Shown one piece after another: positions 1-12,306 of a DNA stretch of 64,000 bases; within the stretch, counting starts at the first letter, position 1; every line of letters begins with the position of its first letter. The position numbers and the translations under genes were made by a program. The stretch is from Vicinamibacteraceae bacterium (GTDB lineage Bacteria; Planctomycetota; Phycisphaerae; Phycisphaerales; UBA5793): the NCBI GenBank assembly GCA_011525805.1, contig WYBR01000090.1, forward strand, positions 37,121 to 101,120, read 5' to 3'. The notes under the pieces are model-generated. The model was not told the DNA's origin, made no database searches, and saw nothing but the letters and a program-made list of their open reading frames with translations.

Positions 1-442
1 CGTGGCCCACCTTGCCAGCCTGGACGGCCTTGTGCAGGGCCGCGATCGCCTCGCCCTTGCGCAGCACCGCCATGTCGCACGAGTGCAGGTGCACGATGTC
101 GATGCGATCGGTCTTCAGGTACTTGAGCGAGCGGTCGATGCCGGCTGTGATCGCCTCGGCGGACCAGTCTTCGTTCCCGTCGCGGTCGAAGCCGCACTTG
201 GAGGAGAGGACGAACTCGTTGCGCCGCCCGGAGATGGCGCGTCCGATGCGCTCCTCCGAGAGGCCGTACATTCCCGCGGTGTCGATGAGCGTGACGCCGG
301 AGTCGAGCATGGCGTTGAGGAGGGCGTCGACTTCGTCGTCGCTCACGCCGCCCTTCTCGCCGGGGGCGTGCCAGATCGCCGCACCGCCGAAACCGATGGC
401 GGAGACGGTCAGCCCGGTCTTGCCGAATGGTCGCTGCTCCAT
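1..442 (-). CDS. Aldo/keto reductase, N-terminal part (runs off the window)
   Basis: The reading frame starts with ATG at 442 and continues past the left edge, giving the first 147 residues. The protein opens MEQRPFGKTGLTVSAIGFGG, typical of the aldo/keto reductase family. It then shows the NADPH-enzyme active-site residues in order: Asp54 in LIDTAGMYG, Tyr59, and a Lys near residue 83 in VLSSKCG. The HLHSC segment near residue 120 fits the substrate-pocket His of the family. Family members reduce aldehydes or ketones in the cytoplasm; the substrate cannot be told. A G-rich Shine-Dalgarno (GAGGGGGGAAA) lies just upstream. Two copies of an intergenic repeat separate it from the divergent hrpA. 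Confidence 0.9.
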   Translation of the reverse strand, partial: MEQRPFGKTGLTVSAIGFGGAAIWHAPGEKGGVSDDEVDALLNAMLDSGVTLIDTAGMYGLSEERIGRAISGRRNEFVLSSKCGFDRDGNEDWSAEAITAGIDRSLKYLKTDRIDIVHLHSCDMAVLRKGEAIAALHKAVQAGKVGH

Positions 443-480
443 GGCGTTTCCCCCCTCGCGTGGTCGAGTGCGCTGCTTAA

Positions 481-511
481 GGTTAGCCGCGACGCGGAGG
501 CTCTGCGCCGG
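481..511 (+). repeat. GGTTAGCCGCGAC repeat, copy 1
   Basis: This copy begins GGTTAGCCGCGACGCGGAGG and continues CTCTGCGCCGG. It belongs to a family whose 37-base consensus starts GGTTAGCCGCGAC and ends GGGGAGCG, seen seven times in this window and always between genes. Confidence 0.8.
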
Positions 512-544
512 AAAGCGTCGAGGGCTCAGCGCGCCAGGAGTCTT

Positions 545-590
545 GGTTAGCCGCGACGCGATGGCTTCGAAGCGGAGCGCTTCGAGCGGG
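545..590 (+). repeat. GGTTAGCCGCGAC repeat, copy 2 (diverged 3' half)
   Basis: It shares the first 16 bases with copy 1 and then diverges into the short hairpin CGAAGCGGAGCGCTTCG. It sits in tandem with copy 1 between the aldo/keto reductase and hrpA. Confidence 0.7.
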
Positions 591-642
591 CACCCGTTTC
601 CTCCATCCCTTACAATCTGCGGCCACTTTGCGAACGCGATCC

Positions 643-4542
<3,900 letters not shown>

Positions 4543-4551
4543 GGGAGAGTC

Positions 4552-4583
4552 CCACCACGGAGTCACGGAGGGCACGGAGAGAG
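4552..4583 (+). repeat. CCACGGAGTCACGGAGGG intergenic repeat
   Basis: A purine-rich element of the form CCACCACGGAGTCACGGAGG. Related copies occur near 13095, 13209, 14834, 14991 and 31573, always between genes. Confidence 0.55.
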
Positions 4584-4608
4584 TCGGCTGAGTCGCTTGA
4601 GGCGCCGT

Positions 4609-4998
4609 CTACGTCGGCGTATCCCGAAACGGCACCGCCGCAATCTGGTGATCATCTTCGTAAACGATGATGCCTGGCCGATCGCATCGGATGATGTGGG
4701 TCGCTATGCCATACTTGTCGAGCAGAATGCACAGTTGGTGCATGCGCTGGACATGGTCGTGGGCGGACTGGCGATACCACGAGATCGCCTTGGGAGCCGC
4801 GCTGGACTTCCGAGACCGCGAGAAGCGATCCGGCGCCTCCAGGTGCTCCTTGAACCAGTCGAGCACGGCACGCATGGCCTCTCGATCCGTCGATTCGATC
4901 ACGGCATCTGACGTGAGCAGCTCGTACGCCGCCTGGAAGACGCCGACGCGACGGTGGGAGTCTTCATCGACACGGGCGCAGACGAAGCGGAGGTACAT
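4609..4998 (-). CDS. Conserved-looking hypothetical protein, 129 aa
   Basis: I do not recognise a family. The product starts MYLRFVCARVDEDSHRRVGV and has mixed, evenly spread charged and hydrophobic residues, as expected of a small soluble globular protein. No signal peptide, membrane segment or cysteine motif is seen. AGGAAG directly precedes the ATG. It lies between hrpA (convergent) and the S9 peptidase. The opposite-strand frames over this stretch are less protein-like, so I treat this one as real. Confidence 0.7.
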   Translation of the reverse strand: MYLRFVCARVDEDSHRRVGVFQAAYELLTSDAVIESTDREAMRAVLDWFKEHLEAPDRFSRSRKSSAAPKAISWYRQSAHDHVQRMHQLCILLDKYGIATHIIRCDRPGIIVYEDDHQIAAVPFRDTPT

Positions 4999-5090
4999 CT
5001 TCCTAGACCTCGACCGCTCTTACGGAATCGAACACGCCATGCCGCTTCCCCAGGGGCGCGGCGCGTCCGGGCCATGCGACTCGTGCCGCC

Positions 5091-7169
5091 TCACTTCTTC
5101 ATCCACCTCCCCCACCACTCGCTGATCTGGCGCAGGCGATGCAGGCGCATGTCCGGCGGGCCGCCTCGGCTCAGGCCGTGGCTGGTCGAGCGCGGGTAGC
5201 GCACAAATCGCGCCGGCACGTTCTGCAACTTCAACGCGGTGAAGACCTGCTCGGCCTGTTCGATGTTGCAGCGCAGGTCGCCTTCGCTGTGGATGATGAG
5301 CGTCGGCGTCTTGACGCCCTTGAAGTATTTGATCGGACTGCTGTTCCACCGCGCCTCGGGCCGGTCCCACGCGTTGCCTTCCCAGTAGCGGTCGGGCAGT
5401 TCCATGTAGTCGCTGTTGCCGAACATACTCACGAGATTCGACACGCAGCGGTCGGTGATGGCGGCGCGGAACTCGTCGCAGTGCCCGATGGCCCAGTTGG
5501 TCATGTATCCGCCGTAACTGCCGCCCATGATGCCGATGCGCTTGCTGTCAATGCTCCGGTGCTTTTTCATGAACTGGTGTACGGCCTGGATGTCCACCCA
5601 GTCGGCCCCGCCCCAACTGCCGCGGATCGCCGCGGTGTGTTCGCGGCCGTAGCCCTTGCTCCCGCGCGGGTTGGAGAAGACGACGATGTAGCCCTGGGCC
5701 GCGAGCATCTGAAACTCGTGGAAAAAGCCCACGCCGTACTGTCCGTGCGGTCCGCCGTGCACTTCGAGAATGGCGGGGTACTTGCGGTTGGCCTTCGCGT
5801 CGGGCGGCATCATCACCCACGTGTGCACCTTCGTGTCGTCGGGCGTCTTGATCCAGTGTTCGCGGATGTCGGCGAGTTTGAGTTGATCGAGCAAAGGCTT
5901 ATTGAGATTGGTGAGTGGAGTGAGGCCAAACTGAGCGGCATTGACCGTCGCGACGGCGATCTCATCGAGCGTCATCGTCGTGCCGCGCACGATCGCCATG
6001 CGCCGCCCGTCGGCGCTGAGGTTGCCGAGTTGGTGGGAGGCTACGCCTTTCGTGTGAAAGTCGATTTTCCCGCCGCGACGCGCGACGGAGGCGATGTGCG
6101 TCTGCCCGTGCCAGCCGATCTGCATGTAAAGGCGCCGGCTGTCGGGCGACCAGCGCAGTTTGGGCGCAAACTCCGCCTCGGAAGTGTCGCCGATCGACAC
6201 CGCCATAAGGCAGTAGTCTTCGCCCTCCGTCAGGCTCCGCGCCTCGCCCTTGACGGGATCGCAGATGAACAGTTCGAGATTCTCCGTGCTGTAGGAATCG
6301 TCCATGCCAATCCGCCCCGCGTAGGCGAGGAGCATCCCGTCCGGCGACCAGGCCACGCTGCCTTTCGGCCCTTCGGGGAGGTTGCGCACCGGCGTGATGC
6401 GGCGCGTGGCGAGATTGATGCGGACGATCTCATCCTTCCACGGCCGCGAGCCGGCGAGGCGGTCGCGATTGCGCGTCACGGCCAGTTGTTTCGAATCGGG
6501 GGAGAAGTCGTAGGAGAAGAAGCCGGTCGCGTCGTGCGTTTCGATGGCGCGCGCTTCTCCGGAGGCGACGTCGATGAGATGCAGGCGGTAGCGCTGGGCG
6601 TTGAAGTAGCCGTCGCCGTCGAGGCGGTACCAGGGTTCGTCGATGACGCGCGGGCAATCGGAGTGCCCCGCCTCCTCGCGCTTCTTCTTGGCCTCGGTCG
6701 TCCAATCGGCGTCCTGCGGCCTGAAACTCGCGGCGATGGTGCGGCCGTCGGGCGACCACTTGAAGTCGCGCAGGGAGCCTTCGGGAAAGCGCGTCAGGTC
6801 GCGCGCCTCGCCGCCGGCGGCGCTGATGAGCGCGATCTGCGGACGCTCCTTGTTGCGGCCGCTGATGAAGGCGATGGTCGAGCCGTCCGGCGACCAGCGA
6901 GGATGGCGGTCGCGGTTGCCGCTGGTGAATTGGCGCGGCGGCGACCACTTGCCGCCGGCTTCGCTGACGATCCAGAGATTCTGCGCGTAGGCGTTTTTCT
7001 CACCGACGGTCTTGCAGACGAAGACGACGTGCCGGCCGTCGGGCGAAATCTGCGGATCGGAAAGCCAGCGGAACTGGAGCAGGTCTTCAGCGGTGATGAG
7101 GCGCTTTCGAGGCGTGCGCGCCGTGGCGGTGCGGCGGCGAGGCTTGCGGCGTGGACGTGATCGCGGCAT
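5091..7169 (-). CDS. S9 family prolyl-oligopeptidase-type peptidase
   Basis: The 692-residue product has an N-terminal beta-propeller built from WD/PD40-type repeats (recurrent SPDGRHVVF and WSPDG motifs from about 40 to 350) and a C-terminal alpha/beta-hydrolase domain. The nucleophile Ser551 lies in GGSYGGY, the acid Asp is near 630 in SEGDLRCN, and the His is near 664 in STSHGLS. These are the acylaminoacyl-peptidase or dipeptidyl-peptidase marks of family S9. The basic N-terminus (MPRSRPRRKPRRR) is not a signal peptide, so the enzyme is probably cytoplasmic. It would cleave short peptides. A long frame antisense to it is a shadow. Confidence 0.93.
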   Translation of the reverse strand: MPRSRPRRKPRRRTATARTPRKRLITAEDLLQFRWLSDPQISPDGRHVVFVCKTVGEKNAYAQNLWIVSEAGGKWSPPRQFTSGNRDRHPRWSPDGSTIAFISGRNKERPQIALISAAGGEARDLTRFPEGSLRDFKWSPDGRTIAASFRPQDADWTTEAKKKREEAGHSDCPRVIDEPWYRLDGDGYFNAQRYRLHLIDVASGEARAIETHDATGFFSYDFSPDSKQLAVTRNRDRLAGSRPWKDEIVRINLATRRITPVRNLPEGPKGSVAWSPDGMLLAYAGRIGMDDSYSTENLELFICDPVKGEARSLTEGEDYCLMAVSIGDTSEAEFAPKLRWSPDSRRLYMQIGWHGQTHIASVARRGGKIDFHTKGVASHQLGNLSADGRRMAIVRGTTMTLDEIAVATVNAAQFGLTPLTNLNKPLLDQLKLADIREHWIKTPDDTKVHTWVMMPPDAKANRKYPAILEVHGGPHGQYGVGFFHEFQMLAAQGYIVVFSNPRGSKGYGREHTAAIRGSWGGADWVDIQAVHQFMKKHRSIDSKRIGIMGGSYGGYMTNWAIGHCDEFRAAITDRCVSNLVSMFGNSDYMELPDRYWEGNAWDRPEARWNSSPIKYFKGVKTPTLIIHSEGDLRCNIEQAEQVFTALKLQNVPARFVRYPRSTSHGLSRGGPPDMRLHRLRQISEWWGRWMKK

Positions 7170-7251
7170 GGGCGGGAGTTCTCAAAAAGGAATGTTCGGA
7201 ACAGGCGGGATGCTACGCCGCGCCGGCGGCCGCTTCAGGACTGACGAAAAA

Positions 7252-7273
7252 CCCAGGCAGCGGACTGCCTGGG
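7252..7273 (-). terminator. Intrinsic terminator after the 329-aa secreted protein
   Basis: A perfect 9-bp stem, CCCAGGCAG with CTGCCTGGG, closes a 4-base loop. On the minus strand it is followed by TTTTTC, the classical layout. The flanking GCTTTGGATTGA recurs next to the hairpin at 8400. Confidence 0.85.
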
Positions 7274-7319
7274 CTTTGGATTGAACCTGTCGAGCGCTTC
7301 GCGCGAGTCGAGCGGGTCA

Positions 7320-8309
7320 TTACGGAATCTGCACGACGTTGCTCGCGTCGCAGGGGCTGCCGTCGGCGACGATCATCTGGAGGAACTTGCGGCAGGCGTT
7401 GGTGCCGGCGGTGGTGGACACGTCGCCCGAGCCGTTGGCGCCGGTGTTGCCCTGGTAGACGAGTTGGAGGCCGCTGCTGCTCAGACCCGTCTGTGTTCCG
7501 GCGCAGGCGCCGCCCGGGATGACGAAGTTGCCCGTGCCGTTGGCGAAGGCGATGCCCATGGGTCGGCTCGGCGTGGCGTTGGACCACAAAACGGTGACGC
7601 GGCCGGGGCAGGCGCCGCTGAGGCTCAAAGTCAGTCCGCCGCTGCCGCCCGATCCGAGCCATTGCGCGACGTTGGCCGTGAAGCGGGCGCCGTCGAGGCG
7701 GCCCCAGCGGTCATCCTCAAAGACGTTGACGTCGAGCATGGTGAGGACGTTGTCGGCCCCGTTGCCCGACCAGAGCGTCGCGGTGTTGATGGTGAAGATG
7801 TTCGTTCCGCCGGAGGCGATGCCGCCGTTGGGAATCTCGACGGAGGTGACGCCGTCGGTGAGGATCGGAATCTGGTTGGCGACGGTGTAGACGCCGTTGG
7901 ACTCCTGATTGGTGGCGGTGCCGCCGGCGACGGTGCAGAGATCGACGTTCCACTGATACCACAGGCTCGGATTCTCGCCGATCATGAGAACGCGCCGCCC
8001 GGTGGCGATGTACTGCGTGAGGTTGGTCTTCTCCGTCGGCGTGAGCACGGCGCCCCAGGTCCGCAGTTGCACCATCACCGCGTCGTACTGGAGCATGAGC
8101 GACAGGTCTTCAAGATTCGGCGCGATGTCCACGGCGGTGAACCACCGATCGATCTCCGCCGAGAAGTTGTCGTAGCGCGTATCGCCATAGCCGAATCCGA
8201 AGCCGTGCGTCTCCTGGGAGGCCAGGAGTCGCGGCTGGGCCAAGGCTACGGACGCGGCAAGGAGCGGCGCGACGAAGGCGATTGAACCGGCGATTCTCGT
8301 TGCTGACAT
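7320..8309 (-). CDS. Secreted protein with shared C-terminal domain, 329 aa
   Basis: A signal peptide (residues 1-24, cleavage after ASVALA) is followed by about 200 residues with the feel of a GATase- or ThuA-like fold: QYDAVMVQLRTWGAVLTPTE and RRVLMIGENPS resemble a flavodoxin-like sheet. This part is tentative. The last about 105 residues (from LSLSGACPGRVTVLWSNATP to SPCDASNVVQIP) are closely similar to the ends of the next two genes. The protein is exported, probably surface-attached. It has its own terminator at 7252, and the three genes lie in a row on the minus strand. Function unknown. Confidence 0.8.
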   Translation of the reverse strand: MSATRIAGSIAFVAPLLAASVALAQPRLLASQETHGFGFGYGDTRYDNFSAEIDRWFTAVDIAPNLEDLSLMLQYDAVMVQLRTWGAVLTPTEKTNLTQYIATGRRVLMIGENPSLWYQWNVDLCTVAGGTATNQESNGVYTVANQIPILTDGVTSVEIPNGGIASGGTNIFTINTATLWSGNGADNVLTMLDVNVFEDDRWGRLDGARFTANVAQWLGSGGSGGLTLSLSGACPGRVTVLWSNATPSRPMGIAFANGTGNFVIPGGACAGTQTGLSSSGLQLVYQGNTGANGSGDVSTTAGTNACRKFLQMIVADGSPCDASNVVQIP

Positions 8310-8356
8310 GATGGAACTCCTCTTGCTGGCGAATGGCGATGTGCTGGAGGCGTGAT

Positions 8357-8420
8357 CCGAAAGTGCGAGAGCCCAGGCACGGCTGTGCCCGAAAGTGCCA
8401 AAGCCCAGGCACGGCTGTGC
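8357..8420. repeat. Tandem duplication of a 32-bp unit carrying the hairpin arm
   Basis: Units 8357-8388 and 8389-8420 share CGAAAGTGC at the start and AGCCCAGGCACGGCTGTGCC at the end and differ at only two bases. The second unit forms part of the terminator hairpin at 8400-8427; the first retains only one arm. Confidence 0.85.
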
Positions 8421-8427
8421 CTGGGCT
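8400..8427 (-). terminator. Strong hairpin after the 268-aa secreted protein
   Basis: A perfect 12-bp stem begins AAGCCCAGGCAC and closes a 4-base loop GGCT. It lies 36 bases past the stop codon of the minus-strand gene. Sequence around it matches the terminator at 7252, so the two are copies of one module. Confidence 0.75.
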
Positions 8428-8462
8428 TTGGATTGATGTCATTCAACGTGGTGAGACGCCGA

Positions 8463-9269
8463 TCACGGAATCTGCACGACGTTGGTGGTGTCGCACGGGC
8501 TGCCGTCGACAATGACCATCTGGAGGTACTTGCGGCAGGCGGCCGTTCCGGCGTTGCTGCTCACCTGGCCGGAGCCGCTGGCGCCGGTGTTGCCGGTGTA
8601 GACCAGTTGCAGGCCGCCGGCGATTCCCAGTTGCGTGCCGGCGCAGGGGCCGCCGGGGATGTTGAACGAGCCGGTGCCGTTGCCGAGAACGATGCCCATC
8701 GGGCGGCTCGGGGTCGCGTTCGACCACGACACGGTCACCTGGCCGGGGCACTGGCCGCTGATGCGGAGCGTCGAGCCGGCGGCGCCGCTGGTCGTGCGGA
8801 AGGTGTAGTCAAACGAAGGGAAGGAGCCGAAGCCCGGGTTGGCGTAGACCTGCCCGAAGGGGTAGGGGTTGTTCACGTCGCCGGAGATGCCGAGCGTCGA
8901 GTTGCCGTGGAAGTGAAGGTAGTAGGTCGTGTTGGCCTGAATGGCGACGGGAGTCCAAGTGACGTCGACCCACTGACCCTGCGTGCCCTGCGCGGAGCCG
9001 GAGGCGAGCATCTGGCCGCCGCCGTTGGGCAGCGTGGTCCAGAGGTCGATGGTCACGTTGTCCGTGCCGCCGATGCCGGGCTGAAGGAAGATGCCCGCGC
9101 CGCAGATGCTGTTGGCGACCTGGTGCTGGAAGGACTGCGCCAGGTCGGTCTGCGAAAACGCGGCCATGTACACGAACGCGTTGGGCTGGTTCTGATCGAT
9201 GTTGCACTGCGCGAAGGCCGCTCCGGTGGAGGCAGCGACGATGGCGGCGGACAGGATGGCGATTCTCAT
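8463..9269 (-). CDS. Secreted protein, paralogue A of a tandem pair, 268 aa
   Basis: A signal peptide of about 20 residues (MRIAILSAAIVAASTGAAFA) ends before QCNIDQNQPNAF. Residues 21-155 share near-identical stretches with the neighbour at 9668 (VYMAAFSQTDLAQSFQHQ, AGIFLQPGIGGTDNV, GDVNNPYPFGQVYANPGFGS), showing a tandem duplication. The layout resembles the PEP-type beta-sandwich domains of surface proteins that describe a dispersed phase property, but I cannot name a family. Residues 165-268 are the shared C-terminal domain ending NVVQIP. The GAGGAGAGAAACAG preceding the ATG is a good Shine-Dalgarno. Function unknown. Confidence 0.82.
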   Translation of the reverse strand: MRIAILSAAIVAASTGAAFAQCNIDQNQPNAFVYMAAFSQTDLAQSFQHQVANSICGAGIFLQPGIGGTDNVTIDLWTTLPNGGGQMLASGSAQGTQGQWVDVTWTPVAIQANTTYYLHFHGNSTLGISGDVNNPYPFGQVYANPGFGSFPSFDYTFRTTSGAAGSTLRISGQCPGQVTVSWSNATPSRPMGIVLGNGTGSFNIPGGPCAGTQLGIAGGLQLVYTGNTGASGSGQVSSNAGTAACRKYLQMVIVDGSPCDTTNVVQIP

Positions 9270-9667
9270 CTGTTTCTCTCCTCAAGACATGAAATCACTC
9301 ACAGAAGTTCGGCGGCGTCAAACGCTGACGCACAGTTGAAAGCATACATGCGCCCGGGTATCGATCAAGCGCCGCGGGCGGCAATTCAGACCTTCCCGGT
9401 CAATTCACTCACCGATGCGCGGGGTGCGGCGGATTCGCCTGCCGCCACTGTCGCTGCGCGCCGACAAACCGATAACCAGCGCGACTCGATGACCTGATCG
9501 GGGCAGGTACGAACATTGGAACGGTCTGCTTCGCCTCGGCACTCACCTCGTTATGAGTGCCTGACAAATGCGGAAGGCAGCCTCACTCCGCTGGAGAGTG
9601 AGGCCGCCTCGCAGGGCCGATCGGTTCGGTTCAATCCTGACACCGTCCGAACGGGAAGCGATCATCA
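9270..9667. other. Intergenic, 398 bp, no gene
   Basis: It holds the terminator of the gene to its right (9580-9604) and the presumed upstream region of the gene to its left. The stretch 9340-9360 (TTGAAAGCATACATG) is locally AT-rich, but I could not assign a promoter. No plausible reading frame was found. Confidence 0.6.
9580..9604 (-). terminator. Hairpin after the 270-aa secreted protein
   Basis: GCCTCACTC pairs with GAGTGAGGC around CGCTGGA, giving a 9-bp stem 64 bases after the stop codon at 9668. No long T-run follows, so it may act with a factor or simply protect the mRNA end. Confidence 0.6.
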
Positions 9668-10480
9668 TCACGGAAGCTGGCCCACGTTGGTCGTCGAGCA
9701 CGGATTGCCGTCGGCGATGATCATCTGCACGAAGCCGCCGCAGGCGCACGCCGGCACTTCACCGCGCGTTTCGCCCGAACCGTCCGGGCCCGTGGTGCCG
9801 GTGTAGACGACGCGCAGTCCGCCGCTTCCGAGACCGAGTTCGGTTCCCGCGCAGGGTCCGCCGGGGATGACGAAACTGCCGGTGCTGTAGGCGAAAGCGA
9901 TCGCCATCTGCTGATTGGGCGGGCAATCAGCCCAGAAGACGCCGACGACGCCGGGGCAGTCACCGACGAGGCGGATCGTCGGATTGCTCTGCTGGCTGCT
10001 GTAGGTGCGGAACGTGTAGTCGAAACTGGGGAAAGACCCGAATCCCGGATTGGCGTACACCTGTCCGTGCGGATAGGGGTTGTTCACATCGCCGGAGATG
10101 CCCAGCGTCGTGTTGCCGTCGAACACGAGATAGTACGTGGTGTTGAGGCTGATGTTGACGGCGCTCCAGAAGACATCAACCCATTGGCCCTGCGTGCCTT
10201 GGGCCGATGCCTCCGCCAGCATGTTCCCACCCTGGTTCGGCAGCGCATCCCAGAGGGAGATGCGGACATTGTCCGTGCCGCCGATGCCCGGTTGCAGGAA
10301 GATGCCGGCGCCGCAGATGTTGTCGCCCGTCTGATGCTGGAAAGACTGGGCCAGGTCCGTCTGGGAGAATGCTGCCATGTAGACGAAGGCGTTGGGCTGG
10401 TTCTGATCGATGTTGCACTGTCCGAGCGCCGCGCCCGAGGTCGCCGCCGCGAACGCCACACACACGAGAACACGTTTCAT
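9668..10480 (-). CDS. Secreted protein, paralogue B of a tandem pair, 270 aa
   Basis: A signal peptide (MKRVLVCVAFAAATSGAALG) is followed by the same QCNIDQNQPNAFVYMAAFSQ opening as the gene at 8463, and most of the body aligns without gaps. The C-terminal domain here is more divergent: VGDCPGVVGVFWADCPP, then VIPGGPCAGTELGLGS, ending STTNVGQLP. The order suggests that an ancestral gene duplicated and that this copy has drifted. GAGGGAATCAG precedes the ATG. The protein is presumed extracellular; its role is not known. Confidence 0.82.
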   Translation of the reverse strand: MKRVLVCVAFAAATSGAALGQCNIDQNQPNAFVYMAAFSQTDLAQSFQHQTGDNICGAGIFLQPGIGGTDNVRISLWDALPNQGGNMLAEASAQGTQGQWVDVFWSAVNISLNTTYYLVFDGNTTLGISGDVNNPYPHGQVYANPGFGSFPSFDYTFRTYSSQQSNPTIRLVGDCPGVVGVFWADCPPNQQMAIAFAYSTGSFVIPGGPCAGTELGLGSGGLRVVYTGTTGPDGSGETRGEVPACACGGFVQMIIADGNPCSTTNVGQLP

Positions 10481-10672
10481 CTGATTCCCTCCTCTTTTTC
10501 CAAAATGCGCCAGATTCCGGACGCATCAAGCCGCCAACCGCTGGCGGACCTGCCGCGCAGAACTGGACTTCACTGTCAACCGGCCCCCGGCCGACGCTAT
10601 TCCCGCCTGCCGAGAGAATTGTGATAGTTGCACCTTCCCGCTTGCCGTGCGCCCTGTGTGCCGGCGGCCACC

Positions 10673-12103
10673 TCAAGGGGGTTGCAGGGCGATCGTGAGG
10701 CGGTGGCTGGCCCCCTCTGCGGGATACGAAAGGTCGATGCGCCCGTTGAGTTCGGTGCTCACCAGGCCGGTGAGAAGGCTCGTTCCGGCGCCCAAGCGGG
10801 GCGATCGGTCGGGAGACGGGCCGCCGTGCTCGCGCCAGCACATCTCGAGCGGTCCCAGCGCCGGCGGGGAGATCTCGATCCGCTGCCAGTCGACCGCCAC
10901 CCGCCCCTGTGCGACGCTCAGCGAACCGTACTTCATGCTGTTGAAGAACAACTCCTGGAGGACCATCGCCAGCGCGACCGCCTGCCGGGGATTCAATCGG
11001 ACCGCCGGCCCGGTCGCATCGACGCGGGCCGCCAGGTCGGGCGGCGTGATAGCGCGCACGAGGTCCGAAAGGCGGGCGCTGCTCCCGTGCGACCGTGAGA
11101 GGAGCGTGTGAACGCTCGCCATCGCCTGGACGCGCGAGCGAAGCAGGGCGGCGAACGACTCGACGCTCCGCCCCTCCTCCTGCACGGTCAGGTCGATGAG
11201 CGACACGAGCGAAGCGAGGTTGTTGCGCAGGCGGTGGTCGAGTTCGCTGAGGATGAGCCGCTGTCGTTCGAGCGCTTCCAGGTAGGCCTGCTGGGCGCGC
11301 TTGCGGTGCGTGATGTCGCGCACGATCGAGAGGACGCGGTCGGCGCCGCAGGGAACCATGCGGACTTCGTAGTGCCGCAGGTCTTCCGCCGGACCGATCT
11401 CGTACTCGTACATCTGCATTTGGCCGGTTTCGAAGGTGCGCTCGCGCAAGCGCTCGTGGAGACTCACATCCACGCCCTGGAACACCTCGCGCACGCGCCG
11501 GCCGAGGAACTCCTCCGGCGGGACGTAGAGGCGTGCGCCGGGGGCGGCGTGGTAGTCGAGGTAGCGCCCCTCGCGATCGAGCAGAAAGATGAGGTCGGGC
11601 AGCGCGGCGATGAGGGCGCTGTTGCGCTCCTCGCTGTGGCGCGCCACCTCTTCCGTCTCGCGGGCGCGCGTTACGTCCTCAAGCGTGCCCGCGAGGGACT
11701 TTGCCCCTCCGGCCGAGGCGACTTCGATGGCGCGATCCTCCAGCCAGACCCACGAGCCGTCGGGGCGGCCAACGCGGTATCGCTGCACGAGCATTCCGAC
11801 GCCGCCCGCCTCGCGCCACGACCGCAGCCGCGCGCCGACCGAGCGCGCGTCATCGGGGTGGATGAGCGCGTCGTACCGGCCGGGCTCGGCGGCGAGATGA
11901 TCGGCCGCCACGCCGATCAGCGCCTCGATTCCGGTCGAGAACCACGCCGTCCGCTCGCATCGCCGGTAGAGCGCCAGGCCGTGCAGCCGCTCGATGAGCC
12001 ATTCGATCCCGGCCGCCGGCTGCGAGCCGCGGTCGGCGGCGCAGAAAGCGGAGAGGTCGGCGAGCGCCGCCGGTTCAGTGGAGTCGGGGACAGGGCCGGA
12101 CAT
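10673..12103 (-). CDS. PAS-domain sensor histidine kinase (HisKA_2/HWE type)
   Basis: The 476-residue protein has two PAS folds. The first spans about residues 40-145 (GIEALIGVAADH and WVWLEDRAIEV, followed by GTLEDVTRARE). The second spans about 155-275 (NSALIAALPDLIFLLDREGR, ending LSIVRDITHRK). The kinase core has the phospho-acceptor His in ELDHRLRNNLASL near residue 295 and the N-box in LQELFFNSMKYGS near 385. It lacks membrane segments, so it probably senses a cytoplasmic cue. The H-box DHRLRNN is characteristic of the HisKA_2 class, often linked to light, redox or general stress signalling. No response regulator lies next to it. TACGAT six bases before ATG fits a leaderless start. Confidence 0.9.
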   Translation of the reverse strand: MSGPVPDSTEPAALADLSAFCAADRGSQPAAGIEWLIERLHGLALYRRCERTAWFSTGIEALIGVAADHLAAEPGRYDALIHPDDARSVGARLRSWREAGGVGMLVQRYRVGRPDGSWVWLEDRAIEVASAGGAKSLAGTLEDVTRARETEEVARHSEERNSALIAALPDLIFLLDREGRYLDYHAAPGARLYVPPEEFLGRRVREVFQGVDVSLHERLRERTFETGQMQMYEYEIGPAEDLRHYEVRMVPCGADRVLSIVRDITHRKRAQQAYLEALERQRLILSELDHRLRNNLASLVSLIDLTVQEEGRSVESFAALLRSRVQAMASVHTLLSRSHGSSARLSDLVRAITPPDLAARVDATGPAVRLNPRQAVALAMVLQELFFNSMKYGSLSVAQGRVAVDWQRIEISPPALGPLEMCWREHGGPSPDRSPRLGAGTSLLTGLVSTELNGRIDLSYPAEGASHRLTIALQPP

Positions 12104-12109
12104 GGCCTA

Positions 12110-12115
12110 ATCGTA
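12110..12115 (-). promoter_or_regulatory. Putative -10 box (TACGAT) of the histidine kinase gene
   Basis: On the minus strand TACGAT is followed by six bases and then the ATG at 12103, with no Shine-Dalgarno sequence. Transcription would begin at or next to the start codon. Several other genes here share this spacing. Confidence 0.5.
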
Positions 12116-12306
12116 TGAGAACCGAGCGTCCACGCGAAGCGGAAACCGCCGCACCGCTGATAATCGTGGGTTGCTTTCACGCCATTGACGCAGCCCCGCC
12201 CTCCGGCGCGAGGCGCTGGGGCCGGGGACCGTGCGCCCCGCGGCGCGGGCTAGGATTCGCCTTGATCGCGATCTCTCGTCGCCAGGCGCTGACTGCGGAT
12301 CAGACC

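Noticed and set aside
5139..7160. A 673-codon open frame antisense to the S9 peptidase
   Set aside because: Shadow frame: the sense strand has an intact catalytic triad and the antisense product is compositionally biased.
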